In this document: positions 7,389 to 15,923 of the stretch, in pieces | Numbering within the stretch: the first letter of the stretch is position 1 | Layout: each line of letters opens with the position of its first letter | Origin: Taibaiella sp. | Lineage (GTDB): Bacteria; Bacteroidota; Bacteroidia; Chitinophagales; Chitinophagaceae | DNA: 64,000 nt | Direction of reading: 5' to 3' | Assembly: GCA_019638495.1 (NCBI GenBank) | Contig: JAHBTQ010000001.1 | Coordinates: 186,001 to 250,000, forward strand | Made by a program: the position numbers and the translations under genes | Notes under the pieces: model-generated | What the model saw: the letters and a program-made list of their open reading frames with translations, nothing else | Told to the model about the DNA's origin: nothing | Database searches by the model: none

Positions 7389-9620
7389 ATGCTTAAGGCA
7401 CTTAGGTCAGTTTATTATTTTTTACCGGTTCAACTGTTGTTGCTGCATTTTCGCAGGTATCAATTGCTGCTGCTGTTCTGGGCCATTCTTGTTTTCACCA
7501 TTACCGGCAAGTTTGCCTCGCATTTCGGAGCGCGCTACCTGTTTGTAGCACCTGAGTACCTCGGCACCATTAATTATCTCAGCATGTTCCTGCTGGGAAG
7601 TGCGGTGTGTGTGTTTATTATGATGTGGCACATTACCACCTTCATCATCCACAGCCGACGCATACCCTATATGTGGGCCACGCGACATGCCTTTCCGCTA
7701 TACACTATCAACAACTCCATTATTCCGCTGGCGTTCCTTATTTTCTACTCGATAGTACAGGTGCGCGCGCAGCTTTATGACGAACATGAAACCTTAATGG
7801 GTGTTATTACCCAGCAGTTGGGTTTTTACCTTGGCATAGTAAGCGTACTGCTTATATCATTTGCCTATTTCTTCCGCGTAAGCAGGGATTTTTTCAAGAA
7901 TACGTTTTCCAAGATCACGACACCCGCCTATAGTATCAGCAGTGTGGTGCCCAAGGATTCACTGGACTATGAGATAGACATGATCCATGCCGATCATCAC
8001 CTGTCGCTGACCGGGCGGATAGTGCCCAATGAACAGATGAGCCGCGTGCAGCCCCGCATTATGCGCACTGTGCTGCAGCGCCATCACAGGAATGTGGTGT
8101 TTGCCACGTTCATTGCCTACCTCATCCTACTGGTGCTGGGTATTTATATTGACAATCCGTTCCTGAGGATACCTGCTGGTGCCGGCTTCCTCCTGTTGTT
8201 CTCCATTTTCATGGGGCTGGTGGGTGCTTTTAAGTATTTTCTGCGCAGTTGGGAAACGCTGGGCTGGGTACTTTTCATCATGTTGCTGAGCGTAATGGTC
8301 CATTTCAGGCTGTTTGACCTGAGATCCATAGCCTATGGACTGGATTATCACAAGAAGGATAGCGAGGAGCAGGTGTACCATTACAGCACGCTACGCAGCC
8401 TGTTCACAAAATTCCGGTACGAGGCAGACAGGAACACGGAAATAGAAAGACTAGAAAAATGGAAGGCTGGGATAGCACCTGATAGCAGCAAGCCGCCACT
8501 GGTTGTAATAACCGTAAGTGGGGGTGGGAGCAGGTCGGCCTACTGGACGTTCCGCACGCTGCAATATATAGATAGCGCCTCTGGCGGGAAGCTTTTTAAG
8601 AATACGGTATTGCTGACCGGCGCCTCCGGTGGCATGATAGGCGCTGCCTACTGGCGAAACATACACGATGCGTACTACCGTGGTATAATCAAAGACAGGT
8701 ATGCACCGCGCTACCAGGTGAATATGGGTAAGGATCTTCTGAACCCAATTGTGTTTTCGTTTGCGAGCATAGACATGATATCACCGTTTAACAAGATAAC
8801 CGTGGCCGGTCATAAGTACACAGTGGACAGGGGATATGCCATGGAGCGGGAACTGGCCCGCAACTCTGCGAACCTGCTGGATCACCCAATAGGCTATTAT
8901 GACCTGCGGGAGAGCATGGGCCAGATACCTATGATGGTGATAAACGGCACCATAGTAAATGACGGGCGCAAGCTGATGATATGCAATCGCCCGCTGGCTT
9001 ACCTGACACAGCCGGAGTATTCACTGGACCTGCCGTCTCCACCGATAGACGCTGTGGACTTCCAGGCTTTTTTCCCGGAGCAGCATACGGAGGAACTGCG
9101 CCTTGCCTCGGCACTAAGAATGAATGCAACGTTTCCGTACATACTGCCGGTGGTGCGCCTACCATCGCAACCAAGGATGAACATAATGGATGCCGGCCTG
9201 CGTGACAACTTCGGTATACAGGTGGCCAGCCGCTACCTGCACGTGCTACGTAACTGGATAAAGGAGAATGCCAGCGAAGCTATATTCCTGGAAATAAGGG
9301 ACACACGCGAGAACGACGTGGCCGCCAACACCGACCAGTCGACCCTGGGCAATATGGTTGCCGACCCACTCTTTGTGATACAAAATAAGTGGGAAGCGTT
9401 CCAGAGCTATGGCTATAACTACGTAAAGGACTTCGCACCAGCGTTTGTAGACGACAGGCTTAAGTTCATCACGCTCCAGTACATTCCGCAGGAATACAAG
9501 AAGACGGCCTCGCTCAACTTTCACCTCACGCAGCGGGAGAAGGAAGACATATACGAATCTATAGACCAGCCATACAACCAGGCAGAGGTAGCAAAGCTGC
9601 TGAAACTGCTGGGGAAATAG
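7389..9620 (+). CDS. Membrane-anchored patatin-like phospholipase
   Basis: A 743-residue protein in two parts. The N-terminal about 320 residues hold several hydrophobic segments (for example LLLLFWAILVFTITG, MFLLGSAVCVFIMMW, FLLLFSIFMGLVGAF, VLFIMLLSVMVHF), giving a multi-pass membrane anchor. The C-terminal half is a patatin-like alpha/beta hydrolase: glycine-rich oxyanion loop SGGGSRSAYW at about 376-385, nucleophile elbow GASGG with Ser 413, and the partner Asp 601 in DAGLRDNFG. Patatin-like enzymes hydrolyse acyl esters of membrane lipids through a Ser-Asp dyad. The active domain could face the cytoplasm or periplasm; the sequence does not settle this. It stands alone, divergent from the T9SS gene. 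Confidence 0.87.
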   Translation: MLKALRSVYYFLPVQLLLLHFRRYQLLLLFWAILVFTITGKFASHFGARYLFVAPEYLGTINYLSMFLLGSAVCVFIMMWHITTFIIHSRRIPYMWATRHAFPLYTINNSIIPLAFLIFYSIVQVRAQLYDEHETLMGVITQQLGFYLGIVSVLLISFAYFFRVSRDFFKNTFSKITTPAYSISSVVPKDSLDYEIDMIHADHHLSLTGRIVPNEQMSRVQPRIMRTVLQRHHRNVVFATFIAYLILLVLGIYIDNPFLRIPAGAGFLLLFSIFMGLVGAFKYFLRSWETLGWVLFIMLLSVMVHFRLFDLRSIAYGLDYHKKDSEEQVYHYSTLRSLFTKFRYEADRNTEIERLEKWKAGIAPDSSKPPLVVITVSGGGSRSAYWTFRTLQYIDSASGGKLFKNTVLLTGASGGMIGAAYWRNIHDAYYRGIIKDRYAPRYQVNMGKDLLNPIVFSFASIDMISPFNKITVAGHKYTVDRGYAMERELARNSANLLDHPIGYYDLRESMGQIPMMVINGTIVNDGRKLMICNRPLAYLTQPEYSLDLPSPPIDAVDFQAFFPEQHTEELRLASALRMNATFPYILPVVRLPSQPRMNIMDAGLRDNFGIQVASRYLHVLRNWIKENASEAIFLEIRDTRENDVAANTDQSTLGNMVADPLFVIQNKWEAFQSYGYNYVKDFAPAFVDDRLKFITLQYIPQEYKKTASLNFHLTQREKEDIYESIDQPYNQAEVAKLLKLLGK

Positions 9621-9765
9621 TGCGAAAGGCCAAATGTGTAATTGGGTAACCGGTTAACAGGGTAATGGGCAGTGGAGATACGATGGCTACTATTTATTAT
9701 TTTTACATATCATCCTGTCGGCCAATCTATCGGAAACAAATTCGATTTTTTTCACAATATTTTCC

Positions 9766-9773
9766 TATCTTTG
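9766..9773 (+). promoter_or_regulatory. rpsO promoter -7 box
   Basis: TATCTTTG, a perfect TAnnTTTG match 40 bp before the rpsO ATG. The -33 region is AT-rich without a clear TTG. Confidence 0.6.
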
Positions 9774-9813
9774 CCGCCTGAAAAAAGTGTAGTTTATTAA
9801 AACTTGATACAAA

Positions 9814-10089
9814 ATGTCTCATTTTACAGCGGAAAAGAAAGCGAACATCTTTAAAACACACGGTGGAAGCGAAACTAATACAGGTTCCATCGAAGCGCAG
9901 ATTGCAATGCTCACTGAGCGCATCCAGCATATCTCGGCACACATGAAGAACGGAAATAAGAAAGATTTCTCGTCTAACCGTGGCCTTATGCAGATGGTAG
10001 GCCGCAGGAAGCGCCTGCTAACGTACCTCAGCAACAATAACCTCACGTCTTATCGTGCGCTGATAGAAAAACTTGGCTTACGTAAATAA
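9814..10089 (+). CDS. rpsO: 30S ribosomal protein S15
   Basis: A 91-residue S15, close to the usual 89. Diagnostic segments are the GGSETNTGSIEAQIAMLTERIQHI stretch, the HMKNGNKKDFSSNRGLMQMVGRRKRLLTYL loop that contacts 16S rRNA, and the terminal YRALIEKLGLRK helix. S15 is a primary binder of the central domain of 16S rRNA. It is followed by a terminator and then by pnp, the rpsO-pnp order found in many bacteria. Confidence 0.98.
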   Translation: MSHFTAEKKANIFKTHGGSETNTGSIEAQIAMLTERIQHISAHMKNGNKKDFSSNRGLMQMVGRRKRLLTYLSNNNLTSYRALIEKLGLRK

Positions 10090-10107
10090 TTACAGGCCGA
10101 AAAGCTA

Positions 10108-10143
10108 TTCCCAACTACACTAACAGTTGGGAATTGTTTTTTT
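10108..10143 (+). terminator. rpsO terminator
   Basis: An 8-bp perfect stem (TTCCCAAC / GTTGGGAA, 10-nt loop) followed by TTGTTTTTTT. It ends transcription between rpsO and pnp or partly attenuates read-through into pnp. Confidence 0.88.
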
Positions 10144-10245
10144 ATGACTAATCCCCTCCGTGAACAATGTGAGCGTGCTCTACAATCATTTTGCAGTGGC
10201 CGTTGTGTGTTCCGGGATTTGAATTAACTATTTAATAATTGATGT

Positions 10246-12615
10246 ATGACACCAAAAGCCATCTCCGTATCGCTGACTGCAGCTAACGGACATGAAATAT
10301 CGATAGAAACGGGCAGGATGGCCCGCCAGGCCGATGGCGCTGTAGTAGTGCGCCAGGGCAACTGCATGATACTTGCCACTGTAGTGGCCAATAAAGAACC
10401 TAAACCAGGTCAGTCTTTCTTCCCTCTTACTGTTGACTACCAGGAAAAATTTGCTTCTGCCGGTCGTATACCGGGCTCATTCTTCAAGCGCGAGGCGCGC
10501 CTGAACGATTATGAGATACTTACCTCACGCCTCATAGACCGCGCACTGCGCCCACTATTCCCCGACGATTACTTCTGCGAGGTACAGGTGCTGGTGTCAC
10601 TGATTTCTTCTGACCCTGAAGTGCTGCCTGATTCTCTTGCGTGCCTCGCAGCATCTGCTGCTCTGGCAGTAAGCGATGTGCCTATACAGGAAGTTATCTC
10701 TGAAGTGCGCGTAGCACGCATAAACGGTGAGTATGTTGTGAACCCTATGCGCAGCCAGGTTGCTGATGCGGACATCAACATCATCGTAGCTGCAACAGAG
10801 AAGAACATAATGATGGTGGAAGGTGAAGGTAAAGAGTGTGAAGAAGCCGGCCTGATCAAGGCTATCGAAGTAGCACACGAAGCCATTCGCGCGCAGGTGA
10901 AACTGCAGCTGGAACTCCGCGACAAAGTGGGTGTTACTGCTAAACGCGAATATGCAAAGCCATATACTAACCCTGAACTGGAAGCCAAAATCGCTGAGTT
11001 TGCCAGCAAGAGGATATATGAAGTAGCAAAGGGCGCACTGGGCAAGCACGAGCGCAGCGATGCATTCAAAGCAATAAAGGAAGAATACAAAGCGCAGTTC
11101 CAAAGCGACAATGCAACCGAGGCAAACTACCTTGCACCGGAGGACGCCGCGCTGATAGGCACTTACTTCCACGACCTGGAGAAGAAAGTGATACGCGATA
11201 TGATGCTTGATGAGCGTGTGCGCCTGGATGGCCGCGGACTGGAAGATGTTCGCCCACTGACAATCGAGGTTGAGCCGCTTCCTTCACCACATGGTTCGTC
11301 ACTCTTTACACGTGGCGAAACACAGTCACTGACTACCGTAACACTGGGTACTGTTGATGATGAGCTGCTGCTGGAAACTGCGCAGACATCTGACTACATG
11401 AAGTTTATGCTTCACTATAACTTCCCTCCATTCTCAACAGGCGAGGTGAAGATGATGCGCGGCCAGAGCCGTCGCGAAGTGGGACATGGCAACCTGGCTA
11501 TGCGCTCCCTGAAGCAGATGATGCCTGCCGACTACCCATACACAGTGCGTGTAGTATCTGATATCCTTGAATCGAACGGTTCGTCTTCAATGGCAACTGT
11601 TTGTGCGGGTTCACTGGCGCTGATGGATGCAGGTGTTACCTTCCCTAAACACGTAAGTGGTGTGGCAATGGGCCTTATCTCGGGCGAGAATGGCAAGTTT
11701 GCCGTACTTACAGACATCCTTGGTGATGAAGACCACCTGGGTGATATGGACTTTAAAGTTACCGGTACACGCGATGGTATCTGCGGTATCCAGATGGATA
11801 TAAAGGTAGATGGCCTGAGCATGGAAATAATGATGCAGGCACTGGAGCAGGCTCGTCGTGGCAGGCTACACATCCTGGACGCTATGTACCAGACGATAGA
11901 AGGACCACGTGCTGACCTGAAACCACATGCACCACGCATCACGCAGATGAACATCGACCGTGAGTTCATCGGTGCGGTGATAGGACCAGGTGGTAAGATC
12001 ATCCAGGAAATGCAGCGTGAAACCAACACCAAGATCAACATCGAAGAAGTTGGCAACGAAGGCGTTATCAAAATATTTGCTACCAACCAGGCTAGCGTTG
12101 ACAAGGCAGTGGCCTGGATACGCAGCATAGTAGCAATACCGGAAATAGGTGCTACCTATGAGGGTACCGTGAAGAGCATTATGCCTTTCGGTGCGTTCGT
12201 AGAGTTCATGCCGGGTAAGCAAGGTTTGCTGCACATCAGCGAAGTGAGCTGGAAGCGCCTGGAAACACTGGATGGTGTGCTGAAAGAAGGTGATACGGTG
12301 AAAATTCAGCTTACAGGTACAGACCCTAAGACGGGTAAACTGCGCCTGAGCCGTAAGGTGCTGATGCCAAAGCCTGAAGGCTATGTAGAGCCTGAAAAGC
12401 GTGAGCGTTCGGACCGTGGCGATCGTGGTGACCGCCGTGAAGGTGGCCGTGGCGACCGTCGTGATGGCAACCGTGGTGACCGCCGTGATGGTGGTAACCG
12501 CGACCGTGGCGACCGTCCGCAGCGCGAACCACGTAATGAAAGTAACAACGCAGGCAACCAGCAGGAAACGCCGGCCCCACAAGGCGGCAACGACGATGCT
12601 GACCTGGCACTGTAA
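10246..12615 (+). CDS. pnp: Polyribonucleotide nucleotidyltransferase (PNPase)
   Basis: A 789-residue 3'-5' phosphorolytic exoribonuclease. Domains in order: first RNase PH-like domain (about 1-230, with [21 protein letters not shown]), an all-helical linker, second RNase PH-like domain (about 325-560, with [16 protein letters not shown] and the [13 protein letters not shown] metal-site segment), a KH domain (about 565-625, [15 protein letters not shown]), and an S1 domain (about 635-705, [29 protein letters not shown]). From about residue 715 a tail rich in Arg, Asp and Gly follows (repeated DRGDR/RRDG units) and then an Asn/Gln/Pro stretch. This tail exceeds the usual PNPase length and probably adds RNA or protein contacts. 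A strong terminator follows. Confidence 0.97.
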   Translation: MTPKAISVSLTAANGHEISIETGRMARQADGAVVVRQGNCMILATVVANKEPKPGQSFFPLTVDYQEKFASAGRIPGSFFKREARLNDYEILTSRLIDRALRPLFPDDYFCEVQVLVSLISSDPEVLPDSLACLAASAALAVSDVPIQEVISEVRVARINGEYVVNPMRSQVADADINIIVAATEKNIMMVEGEGKECEEAGLIKAIEVAHEAIRAQVKLQLELRDKVGVTAKREYAKPYTNPELEAKIAEFASKRIYEVAKGALGKHERSDAFKAIKEEYKAQFQSDNATEANYLAPEDAALIGTYFHDLEKKVIRDMMLDERVRLDGRGLEDVRPLTIEVEPLPSPHGSSLFTRGETQSLTTVTLGTVDDELLLETAQTSDYMKFMLHYNFPPFSTGEVKMMRGQSRREVGHGNLAMRSLKQMMPADYPYTVRVVSDILESNGSSSMATVCAGSLALMDAGVTFPKHVSGVAMGLISGENGKFAVLTDILGDEDHLGDMDFKVTGTRDGICGIQMDIKVDGLSMEIMMQALEQARRGRLHILDAMYQTIEGPRADLKPHAPRITQMNIDREFIGAVIGPGGKIIQEMQRETNTKINIEEVGNEGVIKIFATNQASVDKAVAWIRSIVAIPEIGATYEGTVKSIMPFGAFVEFMPGKQGLLHISEVSWKRLETLDGVLKEGDTVKIQLTGTDPKTGKLRLSRKVLMPKPEGYVEPEKRERSDRGDRGDRREGGRGDRRDGNRGDRRDGGNRDRGDRPQREPRNESNNAGNQQETPAPQGGNDDADLAL

Positions 12616-12638
12616 ATATTAATCTGAGATTGTGCTGA

Positions 12639-12667
12639 CAGCCCGCCCGAAATGGCGGGCTGTTTTT
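12639..12667 (+). terminator. pnp terminator
   Basis: A perfect 9-bp GC-rich stem (CAGCCCGCC / GGCGGGCTG, loop CGAAAT) followed by TTTTT, 24 bp after the pnp stop. Confidence 0.92.
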
Positions 12668-12701
12668 ATCTGCGTCTATTTGGCTAACTTTACAAATAGC
12701 A

Positions 12702-12908
12702 ATGACCGACCTTCAGTTATATACGGAACTATCTGCGCTGCCGCCTTCGCTAAAGGAGGAGGTGAAAGACTTCATTGCTTTCTTAAAAGCGAAGGCCCAA
12801 AAGAGGGATGAGCCAATGCATAAGCGACAGTTTGGCGCTGCAAAAGGATTCTTTAAGATGAGGGAGGATTTTGATGAGCCACTGGAGGATTTCAAAGATT
12901 ACATGTAA
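12702..12908 (+). CDS. VapB-like antitoxin (DUF2281 type)
   Basis: A 68-residue acidic protein. The N-terminal LYTELSALPPSLKEEVKDFIAFLKAKAQK is typical of DUF2281-type antitoxins paired with PIN toxins, and the C-terminal part (FGAAKGFFKMREDFDEPLEDFKDYM) is the usual Phe/Asp-rich segment that wraps the toxin and fills its active site. Its stop codon overlaps the toxin start by one base (TAATG), so the two are translationally coupled. As in other type II pairs it probably also represses its own promoter with the toxin, though no clear DNA-binding motif is visible at its N-terminus. Confidence 0.85.
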   Translation: MTDLQLYTELSALPPSLKEEVKDFIAFLKAKAQKRDEPMHKRQFGAAKGFFKMREDFDEPLEDFKDYM

Positions 12909-13294
12909 TGAACGTTCTCCTTGATACGCATGCTTTTATTTGGTTTCTTAATGGTGACGCTCAGCTAGATGGGAAGGTCAAAGATATTATTGCGGACACG
13001 TCGAACAAGTGTCTCATCAGTATGGCCAGCATTTGGGAAATGGCCATAAAGTCTGGTCTTGGTAAATTAGAATTAACGGGCGGCTTTGAGAATATTGCAT
13101 CATTCGCCTTCGATAATGAAATAGAAATTCTTCCAATTACGTTTGAGCATCTTTTGATACTGAATAGCCTGGATGTGCATCATAGAGATCCTTTTGACCG
13201 CCTCATTATTGCACAAGCTTTATCCGAAAAGTTGATTATCGCCTCTATCGATAGTAATTTTCGACTTTATCCTGTTGACCTGATTTGGAGTTGA
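12908..13294 (+). CDS. vapC: PIN-domain toxin, VapC family
   Basis: A 128-residue PIN-domain ribonuclease. The acidic metal-binding residues are all present: Asp 6 in LLDTHAFIWFL, Glu 44 in SIWEMAIKSGLGKL, Asp 94 and Asp 97 in HHRDPFDRLIIAQAL, and Asp 115 in IASIDSNF. The pattern HRDPFDRLIIAQA is that of the YkvT/PIN_Sll0205 subgroup. VapC toxins cleave tRNA or rRNA with Mg2+ when freed from antitoxin. It overlaps the antitoxin stop by one base and looks intact. The pair sits between pnp and ybeY, an otherwise housekeeping stretch, which suggests acquisition. Confidence 0.92.
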   Translation: MNVLLDTHAFIWFLNGDAQLDGKVKDIIADTSNKCLISMASIWEMAIKSGLGKLELTGGFENIASFAFDNEIEILPITFEHLLILNSLDVHHRDPFDRLIIAQALSEKLIIASIDSNFRLYPVDLIWS

Positions 13295-13329
13295 TACCTC
13301 TCAACTATCTGCTTATCTAATTGACAAAC

Positions 13330-13770
13330 ATGCCTGCAGAATTTCACGAACTGGAAGTAAAGTCGAAGCTGAAAGACAAACGTAAGCTCTCTGCATTCAT
13401 GGATAGCGCCGTGGCACGCTATGCTAAGGGCGTGAAGCGTGCCAACCTAACCTACATCTTCTGCAGCGATGAGCACCTACTGCAGATGAACCAGCAGTTC
13501 CTGGACCACAATACCTTTACAGACATTATTACCTTTGACCTGAGCGAAGCTGACGACACGATGGAGGGGGAAATATACGTGAGTGTAGACCGTGTTCGCG
13601 AAAATGCGGAGAAGTTTGGCGTGCCTTACGACAATGAACTGCACAGGGTACTGTTTCATGGCATGCTACACCTGTGTGGTTTTAAAGACAAAAAAGACGC
13701 TGACAAAAAGCTGATGCGCACAAAAGAAGATGAGTGCATTGCAGCGTACTACAAAGAACTGAGTAAATGA
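13330..13770 (+). CDS. ybeY: rRNA maturation endoribonuclease YbeY
   Basis: A 146-residue metal-dependent RNase acting in 16S rRNA 3' end processing and ribosome quality control. The ATG chosen gives MPAEFHELEV; an earlier in-frame TTG at 13321 is less likely. Family signatures are FCSDEHLLQMNQQFLDHNTFTDIITFDL and the zinc motif HGMLHLCGFKDKKDAD. His 110 and His 114 are present, but the third ligand, normally His in GYDH, is replaced by KDK with Asp 120 at about the equivalent place, a variant I believe is common in Bacteroidota. Its stop overlaps the next gene's ATG by four bases (ATGA). Confidence 0.96.
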   Translation: MPAEFHELEVKSKLKDKRKLSAFMDSAVARYAKGVKRANLTYIFCSDEHLLQMNQQFLDHNTFTDIITFDLSEADDTMEGEIYVSVDRVRENAEKFGVPYDNELHRVLFHGMLHLCGFKDKKDADKKLMRTKEDECIAAYYKELSK

Positions 13771-14498
13771 ATATAGAAGTATTATTTGAGGACAATGACC
13801 TGCTGATCGTAAACAAGCCCGCCGGCCTGCTGGTGGTGCCGGACAGGTTTAATGCTGACCTGCCCAGCCTCTCTAAACTGCTGGAGAAGAAGGCAGGCGA
13901 AAAGCGCTGGGTAGTGCACAGGCTGGACCGTGATACTAGCGGCGTTATTTGTTTTGCAAAGAACGAAGAGGCGCATCGCTACCTGTCTATCTGCTTCCAG
14001 GAGCGTGATGTAAATAAGTTTTATGCCGGGCTGGTAAATGGTGTAGTAGTGCCTGAAGAAGGCAGAATTGAAAACTACCTCGCTGAGCATCCCGCCAACA
14101 ATGGCAAAATGGTGGTGGCACGGAAAGGCAAGCTTGCTGTAACCGACTATCGCGTGGTGGAACAGTGGCCGCTGTATGCGCTGCTGCAGTTCCAGATACA
14201 TACCGGCCGTACGCACCAGATACGCGTACACATGAAGTCGATAGGGCACCCGCTGGTGTGCGATGAGCTTTATGGTGATGGCCGACCTTTCAAACTATCG
14301 ACGATCAAGAAAAAGTTCCGCCTTTCAGAGAAGGACGAAGAAGAACGCCCGCTGCTGAGCCGACTGGCACTGCACGCTTACAAACTGGAGTTTGCGAAAG
14401 CTGATGGTACGCACATCATTGCTGAGGCGCCGTTGCCGAAGGATATTGCGGCCTGCGTGAGCCAACTGAACAAGTGGTGCCCACCGGCGAAAGACTAA
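13767..14498 (+). CDS. RluA-family RNA pseudouridine synthase
   Basis: A 243-residue enzyme that isomerises uridine to pseudouridine in rRNA or tRNA. The catalytic motif HRLDRDTSGVICFAKN carries Asp 54. Further family signatures are the opening FEDNDLLIVNKPAGLLVVPD, the QIHTGRTHQIRVHMKSIGHPLVCDELYGD segment, and LSRLALHAYKLEF near the end. There is no N-terminal S4 domain, which distinguishes it from RluC/RluD and makes it RluA-like; the exact target uridine cannot be read from sequence. It is translationally coupled to ybeY through an ATGA overlap, so both rRNA-maturation enzymes are made together. Confidence 0.94.
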   Translation: MNIEVLFEDNDLLIVNKPAGLLVVPDRFNADLPSLSKLLEKKAGEKRWVVHRLDRDTSGVICFAKNEEAHRYLSICFQERDVNKFYAGLVNGVVVPEEGRIENYLAEHPANNGKMVVARKGKLAVTDYRVVEQWPLYALLQFQIHTGRTHQIRVHMKSIGHPLVCDELYGDGRPFKLSTIKKKFRLSEKDEEERPLLSRLALHAYKLEFAKADGTHIIAEAPLPKDIAACVSQLNKWCPPAKD

Positions 14499-14508
14499 AT
14501 ATCTATTT

Positions 14509-15228
14509 ATGAAGCGGCTCGCAACCTTATTACTCGCGTTTGTGTCTGTACAGGTTATGGCGCAGGACGGGCGGGGCTTTCTTGAGGGTATGTATGGCCG
14601 GTACCACGGCAAGTGGCGGAAGTCGCTGATATTCACGCAAAAAACGGAGAAGTACCGTAACGACAGCCTGCTGGGTGAGGAAACCTGGTACGAGACTATG
14701 GTGTACCCGAAAAACTTCAGGATAGATTTTGGTAAGCCCGACTCCGGTAACTGCGTGATCTTCAGAAATGATTCGGCCTATATTTTCAGAAGTCACAAAT
14801 TGATGAAGAGCCGTGCAGATACTAATGAGCTGCTCTATTTTCTTGGAGGCATGTACTTTGCATCGTCATATAGTGAAGTGTACGAAAAATTCCGCGCGTT
14901 CGGCATAGACCCTGAGAAAAGCTATAAGCGTGGTGGGGTAACCGTGCTGGGTGTTGCAGACTCTAATGCAAAAGAAACCCAACTCTGGATAGAGGAAAAG
15001 AGCTATAACGTGGTGAGGCTCATGCGTTTTGATAATGGCCACAGGACGGATGCACGGTTTATGCACCATAAAAAGGTGGGCAAGACCCGCTGCGAAACCC
15101 TGGTAGAGTTTTATGAAGATGGCAAGCTGAGGCAAAAAGAGATCTATACGGAACTACATGCCAACATAGATATTCCTGCCACTATGTTTTCAGTGAACGA
15201 CCCTTGGGGCTGGCACTGGGCTGATTAA
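14509..15228 (+). CDS. Periplasmic protein, possibly LolA-like fold
   Basis: A 239-residue exported protein with signal peptide MKRLATLLLAFVSVQVMAQ. The mature part alternates short beta-strands with charged loops (SLIFTQKTEKYRNDSL, WYETMVYPKNFRIDFG, CVIFRNDSAYIFRS, ETQLWIEEKSYNVVRLMRF, RCETLVEFYEDGKLRQKEIYTEL). This order, a half-barrel with strands describing a measured substrate, resembles outer-membrane lipoprotein-sorting proteins, but no signature proves it. It ends with the aromatic stretch DPWGWHWAD. It starts 10 bp after the pseudouridine synthase stop and may be co-transcribed with ybeY; the functional link is not evident. Confidence 0.78.
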   Translation: MKRLATLLLAFVSVQVMAQDGRGFLEGMYGRYHGKWRKSLIFTQKTEKYRNDSLLGEETWYETMVYPKNFRIDFGKPDSGNCVIFRNDSAYIFRSHKLMKSRADTNELLYFLGGMYFASSYSEVYEKFRAFGIDPEKSYKRGGVTVLGVADSNAKETQLWIEEKSYNVVRLMRFDNGHRTDARFMHHKKVGKTRCETLVEFYEDGKLRQKEIYTELHANIDIPATMFSVNDPWGWHWAD

Positions 15229-15311
15229 AAATACCTGCCGGATGTAGTTTCAAAATCGCCTGATAGACATACAGTATTCACAGGTTCGTCGCCTGAAGGC
15301 TATAGATTCTC

Positions 15312-15319
15312 TACATTTG
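15312..15319 (+). promoter_or_regulatory. -7 box abutting the DUF502 start codon
   Basis: TACATTTG, a perfect -7 consensus ending only 4 bp before the ATG at 15324. If used, transcription would begin at about the start codon, giving a leaderless message. No good TTG lies at the -33 distance. Confidence 0.42.
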
Positions 15320-15323
15320 CAAT

Positions 15324-15923
15324 ATGCGCCGAATCGCGTCCGTACTTTTACGCTCCTTTCTGCAGGGCCTTATCCTGCTTAGTCCCATCGCACTTACCGG
15401 TTATTTGCTATTTACCATTTTCATGAGCGTAGACAGGCTCATACCCTCTGTGCCACCGGGACTGGGGTTTCTGCTGGTGCTAAGCGTTGTGACTACGATA
15501 GGCTACCTGGGCACCCGCTTCTTCCTGGGTCGCTGGCTGTTTGACTCGTTTTCGTACGTAATGGCACATACGCCGGGGGTGAAGTATATCTATTCTTCTA
15601 TCCGCGACGTTATTAATTCGTTCGTAGGCGATAAAAAGCGCTTTAATAAGGCGGTGTGGGTGCGGGTAGGTAATGACCCTGAAATATGGCGCATAGGCTT
15701 CATAACGCAGAAGGATATGGAACCACTGGGCATGGCAGGGCATGTAGCGGTATATCTGCCGCACTCGTATGCCATATCCGGATGGGTGATAGTGACGAGC
15801 AAAGACAATGTAAAAAAGGTAGAAGACATGACTGCCGGCGAGGCGATGAAGTTTGCTGTGAGCGGGGGTGTTACTACCGTAGAAGAACCTGAAAACCAGC
15901 ATGGAACGGAAAATAAACTTTAA
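15324..15923 (+). CDS. DUF502 family membrane protein
   Basis: A 199-residue inner-membrane protein of the DUF502 family. Two transmembrane segments lie near the N-terminus (GLILLSPIALTGYLLFTIFMSV and GLGFLLVLSVVTTIGYLGTRFF). The soluble remainder carries the family pattern PGVKYIYSSIRDVINSF and then WRIGFITQKDM and GHVAVYLPHSYAISGWVIVT. Function is unknown. The last 23 bp of the gene overlap the start of serC, so the two are almost certainly translated from one message. Confidence 0.92.
   Translation: MRRIASVLLRSFLQGLILLSPIALTGYLLFTIFMSVDRLIPSVPPGLGFLLVLSVVTTIGYLGTRFFLGRWLFDSFSYVMAHTPGVKYIYSSIRDVINSFVGDKKRFNKAVWVRVGNDPEIWRIGFITQKDMEPLGMAGHVAVYLPHSYAISGWVIVTSKDNVKKVEDMTAGEAMKFAVSGGVTTVEEPENQHGTENKL

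Noticed and set aside
9647..9656. TAACCGGTTA palindrome after the patatin-like gene
   Set aside because: Only 10 bp and no promoter or gene end placement that would give it a role; expected by chance in 64 kb.
10569..11172. Two minus-strand ORFs opposite pnp
   Set aside because: Antisense to conserved RNase PH domains of PNPase; Ser/Thr-rich low-information sequence.
12412..12520. Short direct repeats in the 3' part of pnp as a possible CRISPR-like array
   Set aside because: The repeats are codon-scale units encoding RGDR/RRDG peptides in frame; there are no spacers of uniform length.
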